Positions 34,229-43,668 are shown, counted from the first letter of the stretch. The stretch: 64,000 nt of DNA from Hyphomicrobiales bacterium (GCA_900471605.1 UCEY01000004.1:80436-144435); one strand, 5' to 3'. Numbers and translations: made by a program. The notes: a model not told the origin generated them from the sequence alone.

Positions 34229-35398
34229 TCACCGCGCCGGGCGGCCGTAGGCGCCGAAGAAGGCCCGCAGGCTGGCAACGAGGTCGTCCGGCACCTCGAG
34301 GGCCGGGAAATGCCCGCCCCGTGCACCGACGGTCCAGTCCCTGATGTCGAAGGCCGCTTCGGCGAGGCGACGGGGCGGGGGACCCATACGCACGGTCTTG
34401 CCACGCTGCTCCGGCCGCGACCCTTCCAGATAGAAACCGCTCGGCACCATCACCCGCTGGCCCGGCGCAAGCACCACCGGGTCCCTGCGGCTTTCATAGT
34501 AAAGGCGTGCCGCGCTCGTCGCCGTCTGCGTGAACCAGTAGAGGCCGAGCGTACCTAAGATGGCTTCCGTCGGTACGATCTCGGCCGGATCGTCGCCGCA
34601 GTCGGCCCACGCCCGCCACTTTTCCAGAATCGAAGCAGCAAGGCCGGAAGGCGAATCGTTCAGCGGCAGGCCGACCGTCGCGGGCTTGGTACCCTGCTGG
34701 AAGAAATAACCGAACTCTTCCTCGCTCCAGCGGCGGCGGCGTTCGCCGTAGGCCTTCTCGGCCGGGTCATTTCGGTCCAGAGTGACATCAGGCGACGTCA
34801 GGCTGACATAGCCCATCTGGATCGCATCGACCCGGTCGCCATGGTCGAGCCCGATCAGCGCGGTCACATAGGCACCCCAGTCGCAGCCGAAGGCGGAGAA
34901 GCGCGAATAGCCGAGCCACGCCATCAGCCGCACCCAGAGACCGGCGATCCGCCGCGGCGACATGCCGGGCTTGTTCGGAATGGACGAGAAACCGAAGCCC
35001 GGCAGTGATGGCACTACCACATCGAAGGCCGGTCCCTCTTCCGGGGAACCGGCAAGCGTCCGCGCGACCGACAGATATTCGAGGAAACTGCTTGGCCAGC
35101 CATGTGTCATGATCAGCGGGATCGCGTCCGGTCGGCCCGAGCGAAGCCAGAGGAAATGAATCATCTGACCTTCGATAATCGTGGTGAAGTTCGGAACGGC
35201 ATTGATCTTCCGTTCGAAGGCGCGCCAGTCGAATGCCGCCCAATCTTTCGCGATCCTGCGGATGTAACGCTGATCCGCTCCCGCCGACCAGCCGTCTTCG
35301 GGACCGAGGGGCGGCCAGCGCGTTGCGGCAAGGCGCCGGACGAGATCGTCGATCTCGGCTTGCGGCACCGCTACGCGAAAAGGCTCGACCGCGCTCAT
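34229..35398 (-). CDS. Epoxide hydrolase, microsomal/juvenile-hormone type
   Basis: A 389-residue epoxide hydrolase with the N-terminal EHN domain (FRVAVPQAEIDDLVRRL..., about 7-115) and an alpha/beta-hydrolase core. HGWP (99-102) forms the oxyanion site, the nucleophile D173 sits in FGCDWGAYV, and the C-terminal His is H363 (RGGHFPALE). It hydrolyses an epoxide to a diol, consistent with terpenoid or alicyclic substrates, although related alpha/beta-hydrolases act on other compounds. The start overlaps the stop of the flavoprotein gene by 4 bp (ATGA). Confidence 0.9.
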   Translation of the reverse strand: MSAVEPFRVAVPQAEIDDLVRRLAATRWPPLGPEDGWSAGADQRYIRRIAKDWAAFDWRAFERKINAVPNFTTIIEGQMIHFLWLRSGRPDAIPLIMTHGWPSSFLEYLSVARTLAGSPEEGPAFDVVVPSLPGFGFSSIPNKPGMSPRRIAGLWVRLMAWLGYSRFSAFGCDWGAYVTALIGLDHGDRVDAIQMGYVSLTSPDVTLDRNDPAEKAYGERRRRWSEEEFGYFFQQGTKPATVGLPLNDSPSGLAASILEKWRAWADCGDDPAEIVPTEAILGTLGLYWFTQTATSAARLYYESRRDPVVLAPGQRVMVPSGFYLEGSRPEQRGKTVRMGPPPRRLAEAAFDIRDWTVGARGGHFPALEVPDDLVASLRAFFGAYGRPAR

Positions 35399-36417
35399 TG
35401 CGCTGCCACCGGAAGCGCGCCCTCATCGGCACGGAGCAGGTTGACACGCCCGAGGGCCTTCACCGCGTCGTCCAGGATTTCGTCGAATATCGCCTCGGTC
35501 GATTTGATGCCGTCGGCGAAGACAACCGCCGGGCCGTAGTCGATCATGCCCTTGGAGAAATCCCCGCTGCGATAAGCGGTGCGGGTCAGCGTGCCGTTGA
35601 CATGCGGGCGGTAGGCGTCGAAATCGATGATCTTCTGCTCTTCCAGCGCCAGAACCGCCCTGGCGCTGTCGTTGTCAAGGACGCGGTGATGGTCGCCGAG
35701 CAGCTGCTTGACGATCTTGCTCTCCGTGCCGTCGCCGGCGACAACACGTTTCTTGTAGTCGTCATGGACCCAGAGGTCGGAGGAGACCATCATACGGGAA
35801 CCCATCAGCATCGCCTCGCATCCCATGGAGAGGGCCGCGACCAATTGCCGTCCTGTGGCGAAGCCGCCGGCTGCGATGACCGGAATGCCAGCGATCTCCG
35901 GCGCCCGGGTCGCCTGCACGATCGATCCGATCTGATAGATGCCGGGATGCCCGCCACATTCGGCGCCGACGATGACGACTGCATCCGCCCCAGCGCGGAC
36001 GGCGGTCGGCACGTAGCGGACTGCAGGGACCTTGTGGAGAATCTTGATGCCCATTTCCTTCAGCGCCGGGATGACCGGCTCTGGGCTGGCGCCCGCCGTC
36101 TCGACACAGGTCACGCCGTATTTGTCGAGCAGCGGCAGTTGCGCGCGGACCCGCTCGGCCCCGCCAGCGAACCGGGAAATATAAAGATTGACGCCGAACG
36201 GCTTGCCGCCCGTCAGTTCGCGGCAGATCTTCAACTCCTCCTCGAAGGCGCCGGGATCGTCATGTCCGGTCGCGACGATGAATCCCATGCCGCCCGCATT
36301 GACCGCAGCCGCTACATAACGCCCGTCCGAGACGCCGGGGCCGAGGCCACCGCACAAGAGCGGATGGCGGATGCCCAGCATCTCGGTGATCGACGTCCTG
36401 AATATCTGCGGTCTCAT
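35395..36417 (-). CDS. Nitronate monooxygenase-like FMN flavoprotein
   Basis: A 340-residue TIM-barrel flavoprotein of the NPD/2-nitropropane dioxygenase family. The N terminus RTSITEMLGIRHPLLCGGLG and the segments VIVGAECGGHPG, IAAGGFATGRQLVAALSMG and GCEAMLMGSRM are typical of the FMN/phosphate-binding barrel. Family members include nitronate monooxygenases, FabK-type enoyl reductases and IpdC of steroid-ring degradation, which acts on a CoA thioester. The position between a CoA ligase and an epoxide hydrolase makes an acyl-CoA-modifying role more plausible than nitronate detoxification; this is inference. Confidence 0.82.
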   Translation of the reverse strand: MRPQIFRTSITEMLGIRHPLLCGGLGPGVSDGRYVAAAVNAGGMGFIVATGHDDPGAFEEELKICRELTGGKPFGVNLYISRFAGGAERVRAQLPLLDKYGVTCVETAGASPEPVIPALKEMGIKILHKVPAVRYVPTAVRAGADAVVIVGAECGGHPGIYQIGSIVQATRAPEIAGIPVIAAGGFATGRQLVAALSMGCEAMLMGSRMMVSSDLWVHDDYKKRVVAGDGTESKIVKQLLGDHHRVLDNDSARAVLALEEQKIIDFDAYRPHVNGTLTRTAYRSGDFSKGMIDYGPAVVFADGIKSTEAIFDEILDDAVKALGRVNLLRADEGALPVAAQ

Positions 36418-36578
36418 GATCCGACACTCCCTCGTTGCCGGGATTCTGCCGTTTCTGCCACGGAACCGGCCAGTGGCGGGTTCAACAGATTACATCCGTG
36501 TTGTCTTGCCGCCGCCATCCGCGCACAATGGACTTGGACGCCGGCAGCGATGCAACAGAGGGCAGGTAGGAGAAATCC

Positions 36579-38117
36579 ATGAAGCTGCTCGCCGACGTCC
36601 ACGAACGAAATGCTGCCCTTTTTCCGAATGCGCCCGCCGTCGTCTTCGGCGACGCCGTGCTGACCTTCCGCCGTCACTGGGAGCGGATCAATCGGCTGGC
36701 GGACGGTCTGCACCGTACCGGCGCCCGCCGGCAGGACCGGATCGCCATGCTGGCCATGAACACGCCGGAATATATCGAGGCCTATGGTGCCTGCGAACGC
36801 GCCGGCTATGTGTTGACGACCGTAAACTTCCGGCTGACCGCGGCGGAAATCCTCTATGTGCTAAAGGACAGCGCGCCGCTGGCCCTGATCTTCGAGGCAC
36901 AATACGCACCGGTCATTGACGGCCTGCGGTCGGAACTCGAGGTGAAGACCTATGTTTGCCTCGGCGCCGAAACGCCGGACTGGGCGATCCCCTATGAGGA
37001 GCTTCTGGCCGGCGGCTCGCCCGAAGGGCCGCCTTTCCGCGCAAGGCCGGACGACGGCGCCATCATCATGTATACCAGCGGCACTACGGGACGTCCGAAG
37101 GGAGTGCTACGCTCGCAATGGGGCGAGGTACGCCTGGCCGAAGTCATGGCCGGGCAGCTCGGTGCGACGAGCGACAGCCGCCAGCTTCTCATGATGCCCT
37201 TCTTCCACGCCGGCTCGCGCAGCCAGTATATCGGCAGCTTCTGGAAAGGGGGCGCGGTCCACATGCACCGTACCTTCGATCCGCCGATGATTCTGAGGAC
37301 GATCGAAGAACAGGGCATCACCCATCTCCATCTCGCGCCGACCATGCTGCAGAACGTCCTCGCCGTTCCCGACGTCGAGAAATATGACGTATCCAGCGTC
37401 CGTACGATTCTCTACGCCGCGGCGCCGATGCCGGTGCCCGTACTCAAGCGCGGCCTTTCGATCTTCGGTCCGGTCTTCGCCAACGGCTACGGCTCGACGG
37501 AAGCAAACTGCACTTGCCATTATACCCATCAGCACAAGCTGAACGGCACGCCTGAGGACGTGAAGCGCCTCGGCTCCGTCGGCCAACCGGCGACCGACAC
37601 CGACATCCGTATCCTCGATGACAACGGCAACGAGTGCCCGACAGGCGTCGCCGGCGAAGTCGTGGTGCGCTCGGACACAGCGCTGGTGCGCTACTGGAAC
37701 AACGACAAGGCGACGGCCGAAACCTTGCGCGACGGCTGGTTCCACATGGGCGACGTCGGCTATTTCGACGAGGAGCGGTTCCTTTTTCTCGTGGACCGCA
37801 AGAAGGACATGATCATTTCCGGCGGCGAGAACATCTACTGCCGCGAGGTGGAGGAAGCGCTGATTACCCACACCGCCCTTTCCGATGTCGCCGTCATCGG
37901 CGTGCCGGACGAAAAATGGGGGGAATCCGTCAAGGCGATCGCCGTGATTGCCCCGGGTCGCCACGTCACCGAGGCGGAGATGATCGAACACGCGCGCAGC
38001 CTCATCGCCCGCTACAAGTGCCCCAAGTCGGTGATCTTCATCGACGACCTGCCGCGCCTGCCAAGCGGCAAGGTGAGCAAAGTGGAGTTGCGCAAGCTCT
38101 ACGGCGCCAGGCTCTAA
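36579..38117 (+). CDS. AMP-forming acyl-CoA ligase
   Basis: A 512-residue ANL ligase. The AMP-binding motif IMYTSGTTGRPKGVLRSQ (about residues 164-181), the adenine region NGYGSTEANCTCHYT, the hinge VDRKKDMIISGGENIYCREV and the catalytic Lys in LPSGKVSKVELRK are all intact. It resembles FadD-type ligases for cyclic or branched acids, such as FadD3, in length and layout; the substrate is unknown. A single plus-strand gene between two nitronate-monooxygenase-like genes, with a good ribosome binding site (ggtaggagaaatcc). Confidence 0.92.
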   Translation: MKLLADVHERNAALFPNAPAVVFGDAVLTFRRHWERINRLADGLHRTGARRQDRIAMLAMNTPEYIEAYGACERAGYVLTTVNFRLTAAEILYVLKDSAPLALIFEAQYAPVIDGLRSELEVKTYVCLGAETPDWAIPYEELLAGGSPEGPPFRARPDDGAIIMYTSGTTGRPKGVLRSQWGEVRLAEVMAGQLGATSDSRQLLMMPFFHAGSRSQYIGSFWKGGAVHMHRTFDPPMILRTIEEQGITHLHLAPTMLQNVLAVPDVEKYDVSSVRTILYAAAPMPVPVLKRGLSIFGPVFANGYGSTEANCTCHYTHQHKLNGTPEDVKRLGSVGQPATDTDIRILDDNGNECPTGVAGEVVVRSDTALVRYWNNDKATAETLRDGWFHMGDVGYFDEERFLFLVDRKKDMIISGGENIYCREVEEALITHTALSDVAVIGVPDEKWGESVKAIAVIAPGRHVTEAEMIEHARSLIARYKCPKSVIFIDDLPRLPSGKVSKVELRKLYGARL

Positions 38118-38132
38118 GCCTCCGGCTCTCCG

Positions 38133-39107
38133 TCAGGCCTTTCCAAGTCCCGCGAGGCGGCCGATCGTCACCTCCGCCTCCGCCATCAGCCGGGAGACGA
38201 GTTCGGCACATGTCGGCACGTCCCTGATGAGCCCGAGCGCGATGCCCGACGGGACCGGCGCCTCGTCGATCCTCCCCGAGGTCAGCGCCCTGTACCAGAG
38301 ATCGGCGGCGATCAACGGCGCAAGAGCCTCCTTGCCGGCGCCGGAACGTTCCAGCTCCAGCACCTGCGCCGTGACGGGCGTCTTCAACACGCGCACGCTG
38401 TCGCCGAGCGAGCGCGCGATCAGCGTCGTGTCGCGTTCGCCGGCGCCGGCAAGGCTTTTTTTGCTCTCGACGTGAATCGGGCTTTCCTGCGTCACGAGGA
38501 AGCGCGTGCCCATGTTGACGCCGACGGCACCGAGCGACAGCGCCGCCGCAAGCCCGCGCCCGTCGGCGAAGCCCCCAGAAGCGATGACGGGGATCTTCAC
38601 TTCGTCCACGACGCGCGGCACCAGCACGAGGCTCGGCACATCATCCTCGCCCGGATGCCCGGCGGATTCGAAGCCTGTGACGCAGACCGCGTCGGCGCCG
38701 TATCTCTCTGCCGACAGCGCGTGGCGCACCGAGGTGCATTTGTGGATCACCTTCACCCCGGCCTTTTTCAGCCGCTCGATATAGGCCGCAGGCTTTGCGC
38801 CCGATGTCTCCACGACCGTAATGCCTTCGTCAACGATGACGTCGATGTAATCGCCGTAGGGATAGGAGGCGATGTTTTCGGGTAGCAGCGTAAGGTTGAC
38901 GGCGAAGGGGCGGTCGGCGAGCCGTCGGGTCTCGCGGATTTCCTCGCGCAGGGCCGTGCCCGTCGGCTGTGTATGGGCCGAAAGCGTGCCGAGCGCGCCG
39001 GCATTGGCGACCGCCGCCACGAAAGGCGCGCGCGAGATGTAGCGGAAGCCGCTCTGCATGACCGGGTGGTCGATACCGAACAGCGCGGTCATTTTCGTGG
39101 AAATCAT
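38133..39107 (-). CDS. Nitronate monooxygenase-like FMN flavoprotein
   Basis: A 324-residue NPD-family flavoprotein: TKMTALFGIDHPVMQSGF at the N terminus, then VCVTGFESAGHPGEDD, IASGGFADGRGLAAALSLG and VNMGTRFLVTQE. It is a distant relative of the protein at 35395; the two flank the CoA ligase gene. Some homologues act on CoA thioesters in steroid-ring degradation. The ATG at 39107 has an excellent site (gggaggaacgatc); a longer frame up to 39332 was rejected. Divergent from the six-gene operon starting at 39284. Confidence 0.83.
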   Translation of the reverse strand: MISTKMTALFGIDHPVMQSGFRYISRAPFVAAVANAGALGTLSAHTQPTGTALREEIRETRRLADRPFAVNLTLLPENIASYPYGDYIDVIVDEGITVVETSGAKPAAYIERLKKAGVKVIHKCTSVRHALSAERYGADAVCVTGFESAGHPGEDDVPSLVLVPRVVDEVKIPVIASGGFADGRGLAAALSLGAVGVNMGTRFLVTQESPIHVESKKSLAGAGERDTTLIARSLGDSVRVLKTPVTAQVLELERSGAGKEALAPLIAADLWYRALTSGRIDEAPVPSGIALGLIRDVPTCAELVSRLMAEAEVTIGRLAGLGKA

Positions 39108-39192
39108 GATCGTTCCTCCCCGCATCCAAAAATGGGTACGCCGAGAAAATGGTTCGGTTCGCGCCGCGAAAAAATCTGGCCGGCCGAAGCGC

Positions 39193-39202
39193 CACATATG
39201 TA
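39193..39202. promoter_or_regulatory. Operator-like CACATATGTA element
   Basis: CACATATGTA, containing the 8-bp palindrome ACATATGT, lies in the 176 bp between the divergent flavoprotein gene and the six-gene plus operon. Nine of ten bases match the palindrome at 34199. Confidence 0.42.
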
Positions 39203-39283
39203 ATTTGAAGCGCGCAAGTCCCTGGGCACGGTGGCGCTTTAAGTGCGGCACGGCGATAAGGGCTGTCGATACGGGAGGCCGAT

Positions 39284-40099
39284 ATGACCTACAAGACCAT
39301 TCTCTACGAGACCGCCGACGGCGTGGCGACAATCACGCTCAATCGGCCAGAGCAGATGAACAGCCTCAACGACGAGATCGTCACCGAACTCTACGAAGCG
39401 ATGTGGAAGGCGGATGCCGACCGAGCCACGAAGGTCATCGTGCTGACCGGTGCCGGGCGCGCCTTCTGCGCCGGCGGCGATATTTCCGGCTTCGGTGGGC
39501 AGACGCCCAAGGAGCTGACGCTCAAGCTTCCGCGTCCCTTCGACATGAACAAGCGGCCCGACTACCAGACCCGACACACCTATTTCCCTCGCCTCCGCAA
39601 GCCGGTTATCGGCATGCTGAACGGCGCGACCGCCGGTCTCGGCATGGTCTATGCGCTGTGCTGCGATATCCGGTTCGCAGCCGAGGGTGCTGCCTTCACC
39701 ACCGCCTTTGCCCGCCGGGGCCTTTCGGCCGAATACGGCATGTCCTGGATGCTGTCGCTGGTCGTCGGTCACGCCAATGCGCTGGAACTCCTCCTGTCCG
39801 GCCGCAAGTTCTTCGCGCCGGAGGCCAAGGAGCTCGGTCTTGTCAATAAGGTCTTCCCTTCCGACAAGCTGGCTGAGGAGACCTATGCCTATGCCAGGGA
39901 GATGGCCGTCTGGTGCTCGCCGCGCTCGATGCGCGTGCTGAAGGAGCAGGTCTACGAGGTCCCGTTCCAGGATCTGGCGGAAGCGGTACGCATGGCCAAT
40001 CAGGACATGCTGACCAGCAATGTCTGCCCCGACTTCAAAGAGGGAACGGCCAGCTTCAAGGAGAAGCGCACGCCGAACTTTCCTGGCGAGGACGAGTGA
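39284..40099 (+). CDS. Enoyl-CoA hydratase/isomerase family protein
   Basis: A 271-residue crotonase with the oxyanion loop FCAGGDISGF. The first glutamate position is hydrophobic (GLGMVYALCCD), but Glu is present at E150 in LSAEYGMSWML, a pattern I recall in a widespread alphaproteobacterial crotonase group. First gene of a six-gene plus operon (crotonase, quinone-oxidoreductase-like, crotonase, DMT permease, two crotonases). Good ribosome binding site (cgggaggccgat). The reaction is not assigned. Confidence 0.88.
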   Translation: MTYKTILYETADGVATITLNRPEQMNSLNDEIVTELYEAMWKADADRATKVIVLTGAGRAFCAGGDISGFGGQTPKELTLKLPRPFDMNKRPDYQTRHTYFPRLRKPVIGMLNGATAGLGMVYALCCDIRFAAEGAAFTTAFARRGLSAEYGMSWMLSLVVGHANALELLLSGRKFFAPEAKELGLVNKVFPSDKLAEETYAYAREMAVWCSPRSMRVLKEQVYEVPFQDLAEAVRMANQDMLTSNVCPDFKEGTASFKEKRTPNFPGEDE

Positions 40100-40101
40100 A
40101 C

Positions 40102-41109
40102 ATGAGCGCTTCCGGTGACATGAGCGCCATCGTCATCTCCGAATATGGCGACCGGCGCAAGGCGCGCCTCGACCGCGTGCCGCGCCCGAAACCGGCTCCG
40201 CACGAGGTGCTGATCCGCACCGAGGCGGCAGCGCTGAACTTTCCCGACCTCCTGATGATCGAGGGCAAGTACCAGGTGAAGCCGGAACTGCCCTTCGTGC
40301 CCGGCCGCGATGTCGCGGGCACAGTAGTCGAGATCGGTGCGGACGTCACCGGTTTCAAGACCGGTGACCGCGTGGTCGCGCAGCCGCAATTCGGCGCCTT
40401 CGCCGAATATGCCGCAGCGCCGGACTGGACCTGCATGCCGATCCCCGAAGGCATCGGCTTTGCCGAGGCGGCGGCGAGCGGTACGGTGATCGCGACGGTG
40501 GTCGGTGCGATGAAACTGCGCGCTCGGTTGAGACCGGGGGAATGGGTGTTGATGACCGGTGCGGCTGGCGGTGTCGGTTCGGCCGGCATCCAGTATGCGC
40601 GCTATCTTGGCGCGCGCGTCGTCGCACTCGTATCCTCAGACGAAAAGGAAGTAGCCGCCCGCCGCCTCGGCGCCGAGATCGTGCTGCGCTCCGACAGGCT
40701 TGACGCTTCTCGCAACGCCATGAGGGATGCCCTTGCCGCGGCCGGGCTGAAGGCGGTGGACGCCGTGGTTGACGTCGTCGGCGGCGATGCCTTTGAAGGC
40801 GCCATCCGTTGCCTGAAACCCGCCGGGCGCTACGTCATCGTGGGCTTCGCCTCAGGCACCATTCCGCAGATTCCGGCCAACTACGTCCTCGTCAAAGATC
40901 TCGTCGTTCTCGGCTCGACGCTCGACCGGCTGTTTAAGCTGCGCGATCCCGATTTGCTGGATGGTATCCGCGACGCCTTTCAGGCCTTGGCAGCGGGGAC
41001 CATGACGGCCGAGATCGACAGTGTATTGCCATTTTCCGCTTTCGCCGAGGGCGCAGGGCGGATCGCGGACCGTAAGGCGGTCGGCAAGATCGTATTGCAA
41101 GGTTTCTGA
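40102..41109 (+). CDS. NADPH:quinone oxidoreductase family (zinc-free MDR) protein
   Basis: A 335-residue medium-chain dehydrogenase/reductase without zinc ligands. The N-terminal GroES-like domain includes PFVPGRDVAGTVVEIG, and the Rossmann domain has TGAAGGVGSAGIQYARYLGA (about residues 152-171). It probably reduces an enone or enoyl-CoA, or a quinone, with NADPH. It starts 2 bp after the preceding crotonase stop; ATG 40102 and ATG 40120 are both possible. Within an operon of crotonases, reduction of a conjugated double bond is plausible. Confidence 0.87.
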   Translation: MSASGDMSAIVISEYGDRRKARLDRVPRPKPAPHEVLIRTEAAALNFPDLLMIEGKYQVKPELPFVPGRDVAGTVVEIGADVTGFKTGDRVVAQPQFGAFAEYAAAPDWTCMPIPEGIGFAEAAASGTVIATVVGAMKLRARLRPGEWVLMTGAAGGVGSAGIQYARYLGARVVALVSSDEKEVAARRLGAEIVLRSDRLDASRNAMRDALAAAGLKAVDAVVDVVGGDAFEGAIRCLKPAGRYVIVGFASGTIPQIPANYVLVKDLVVLGSTLDRLFKLRDPDLLDGIRDAFQALAAGTMTAEIDSVLPFSAFAEGAGRIADRKAVGKIVLQGF

Positions 41110-41121
41110 GGAGAAGACCGG

Positions 41122-41919
41122 ATGACCGACGACAACGGCGACGGCCGGATCAATGTGCGCAGCGAGGGAATGCTGAGATTGATCGGTATAGACCGACCGG
41201 CCAAGCTCAATGGCTTTACGCCCAAGATGCTGCGGGAATATGCCTATGCGATGACTGATTTCGACCGCGACCCGGAAGCGCGTTGCGCCCTCGTCTACGC
41301 GGAAGGGGTAAACTTCACCGCAGGGCTCGACCTGCCGAAACTCGCCGAAGTCTGGGCGCGCGGCGAATCCCCGTATCCGGCCGACGCCCTCGATATCTGG
41401 AACCTTCGCCCGCCCTTTCGCAGGAAGCCCGTCGTCGTTGCGGTGAAAGGCATCTGTTATACGGTCGGCGTCGAGATGATGCTTTCCGCGGACATTGTCA
41501 TCGCCGCCGACAATTGCCGCTTCACCCAGATGGAGGTGAAGCGTGGCATCATGGCCGCAGGCGGTGCAACGATCCGCATGGTCGAGCGCGCCGGCTGGGG
41601 CAACGCGATGCGCTATCTGCTGACCGGCGACGAATGGAACGCGGCGGATGCGCTCCGCTTCAACTTCGTCCAGGAGGTCGTGCCGGCCGGGCAGGAATTC
41701 GACCGCGCCCGCGAGATAGCCCTGAAGATCGCCCATACGGTGGCGCCGCTCGCCGTGGAGGCGACGATTGCAAACGCCCGTGCCGCGGTTGAGGAAAGCC
41801 CTGCAGCTGCCGTCGCCGGGTTCGACGAGATCCGGCTGAGGCTGCGCGCCACCGACGATGCCAAGGAAGGCGTCGACAGTTTCCGCGAAAAACGCCCGCC
41901 GCAATTCAAGGGCCGCTGA
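41122..41919 (+). CDS. Enoyl-CoA hydratase/crotonase with both catalytic Glu
   Basis: A 265-residue crotonase. Both acid/base residues are present: E118 in YTVGVEMMLSAD and E138 in TQMEVKRGIMAAGG. The oxyanion loop is FTAGLDLPKL, with Leu in place of the usual Gly, as in a known crotonase subgroup. It is expected to be an active hydratase. Third gene of the six-gene plus operon, 12 bp after the MDR gene, with a strong ribosome binding site (ctgaggagaagaccgg). Confidence 0.9.
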   Translation: MTDDNGDGRINVRSEGMLRLIGIDRPAKLNGFTPKMLREYAYAMTDFDRDPEARCALVYAEGVNFTAGLDLPKLAEVWARGESPYPADALDIWNLRPPFRRKPVVVAVKGICYTVGVEMMLSADIVIAADNCRFTQMEVKRGIMAAGGATIRMVERAGWGNAMRYLLTGDEWNAADALRFNFVQEVVPAGQEFDRAREIALKIAHTVAPLAVEATIANARAAVEESPAAAVAGFDEIRLRLRATDDAKEGVDSFREKRPPQFKGR

Positions 41920-41955
41920 CCAGCGCAGGATAACGCCCGAAAGGATGCAGCGAAA

Positions 41956-42888
41956 ATGAGTGCCGGAGCCGCCGACGAGGATGTTAGGGGAAACGGCCGC
42001 CTCTATCTCGGCATCGCCATGCGCCTCGGAGCCGCGCTCTGCTTCGTCTCGCTGGCGGGACTGGTCAAGGCGGCCGATACGGTGCCGATAGGGGAGCTTC
42101 TGTTCGCACGCTCCTTCTTCATCGTCCCGATTATCTTCCTGTCGCTCGCGTTGCGGGGCGAGATGGCAACGCTGAAGACAAAACGGCCCGGCGGCCATTT
42201 CATCCGCTCCATCCTCGGCTGCGCCGCGCTAGCGCTCTGGTTCACGGCGCTCGGCTATTTGCCGCTGACCGATGTCACCGCGCTGCTTTACCTATCGCCG
42301 ATCCTCAATGTCATCCTTGCCATGATTCTCCTCAAGGAGACGGTCGGAATCTGGCGCGGCGGCGCGGTAGCGGCCGGCATCGTCGGCGTTCTCATCATAA
42401 TGCTGCCGAAGATCAGCGGCAGTTACGAGGCTGCGGCGCTGATCGGCGTCGCCTGCTGCTTGCTCAACACGCTTTGCTTCTCCTTCTCCTTGATACAAAT
42501 CCGCCAGCTCTCGGCTACGGATTCGCCGACCTCCATCGTCTTCTATTTTTCACTGTTCTCCTCAGTTATCGCGCTCGCAACCCTGCCCTTCGGCTGGCGG
42601 TGGCCGAGTGGCGAGGAATGGCTGCTGTTGATCGGCATCGGCGCGCTCGGCGGCCTCGGACAATTGCTGCTGACCGCCTGCTATAAATATGCGCCGATCT
42701 CGGTGATCGCGCCTTTCGAATATTCGACATTGCTCTGGGCGACGTTGATCGGCATCTTCTTTTTCGGCGAGAGGCCGGGCCTTGCCACGCTCGGCGGAGC
42801 GATCCTGATCATCGCCGCCGGGATTGTCGTCGCCCATAGGGAGCGCAGGCTTGGGCGTAAGCGTGTTGCAGAGGAGGTACAGCCATGA
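41956..42888 (+). CDS. DMT superfamily (EamA) transporter
   Basis: A 310-residue integral membrane protein with about ten hydrophobic segments arranged as two EamA repeats (about residues 20-150 and 160-295); SPILNVILAMILLKE and PFEYSTLLWATLIGIFFFGE are the paired repeat ends. It probably exports or imports a small metabolite across the inner membrane. Inside an operon otherwise made of crotonases and a reductase, it may release a toxic intermediate or take up the substrate. The stop overlaps the next start by 4 bp. Confidence 0.9.
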   Translation: MSAGAADEDVRGNGRLYLGIAMRLGAALCFVSLAGLVKAADTVPIGELLFARSFFIVPIIFLSLALRGEMATLKTKRPGGHFIRSILGCAALALWFTALGYLPLTDVTALLYLSPILNVILAMILLKETVGIWRGGAVAAGIVGVLIIMLPKISGSYEAAALIGVACCLLNTLCFSFSLIQIRQLSATDSPTSIVFYFSLFSSVIALATLPFGWRWPSGEEWLLLIGIGALGGLGQLLLTACYKYAPISVIAPFEYSTLLWATLIGIFFFGERPGLATLGGAILIIAAGIVVAHRERRLGRKRVAEEVQP

Positions 42889-43667
42889 CGGAATTGAGCA
42901 GCGACGATCTTCTTGTCGAAACCCAGGGACATGTCCGCATTCTGCGCATGAACCGGCCTAAGGCGCGCAATGCACTTAGCTTCGCTCTGCGAGGCGCAAT
43001 CTCGGATGCGATCGTTGACGCGAACCTGGACACGCAGATTCGTGCCGTGGTCATCACTGGCAGCGACACCTGCTTTTCCGCCGGCGGCGACATCAAGGAA
43101 TTTCCGGATGCGTCAATCCAGCATGACAGCATGTTTGTCTCCAACCGTATCTGGGCGCCGCTTTCCCAGTGCCGCGTGCCGCTGATCGCTGCGGTAGAGG
43201 GGATCGCACTCGGCGGCGGCGCGGAGTTCGCCATGCTCTGCGATATCATCATCGCCGGCGAAACGGCCGAGTTCGCCTTTCCCGAGGTCCGGCTCGGTAT
43301 ATTGCCCGGCAATGGCGGAACACAACGCTTTCCCCGCGCCGTCGGAAAATTCAAGGCGATGCGCTACCTGCTCACCGGCGACCGTTTCCCCGCGACACTC
43401 GCGGCCGAGATGGGCCTCGTCAGCGAGGTCGTCGAAAGCGGAACGGCCTTCTCCGCCGCGCTCGTCCTGGCGCAGAGGATCGCCGAGTTGCCGCCGCTGT
43501 CCGTCCGTCAGATCAAGGACGTTGTCCTGCAGGGCGCGGAAGCTTCGCTCTCCGCCGCCCTGATTATGGAGCGGGACGGAGACCGGCTGCTTATGCTGAG
43601 CGACGACCACAAGGAAGCGTCTCGCGCATTTATCGAAAAGAGGAGGCCGGTCTTCACCGGAAAATGA
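42885..43667 (+). CDS. Enoyl-CoA hydratase (classical, both catalytic Glu)
   Basis: A 260-residue crotonase with the complete hydratase active site: oxyanion loop FSAGGDIKEF, E114 in GGGAEFAMLCD and E134 in AFPEVRLGILPGNGGTQRF. It is the most canonical enoyl-CoA hydratase in the window, expected to make (3S)-hydroxyacyl-CoA. The start overlaps the transporter stop (ATGA), and the next gene begins one base after its stop. Confidence 0.94.
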   Translation: MTELSSDDLLVETQGHVRILRMNRPKARNALSFALRGAISDAIVDANLDTQIRAVVITGSDTCFSAGGDIKEFPDASIQHDSMFVSNRIWAPLSQCRVPLIAAVEGIALGGGAEFAMLCDIIIAGETAEFAFPEVRLGILPGNGGTQRFPRAVGKFKAMRYLLTGDRFPATLAAEMGLVSEVVESGTAFSAALVLAQRIAELPPLSVRQIKDVVLQGAEASLSAALIMERDGDRLLMLSDDHKEASRAFIEKRRPVFTGK

Positions 43668-43668
43668 G

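Noticed and set aside
35233..36582. 449-codon plus-strand frame opposite the flavoprotein gene
   Set aside because: No motifs, His/Arg/Asp-rich, and fully opposite a recognisable NPD-family gene.
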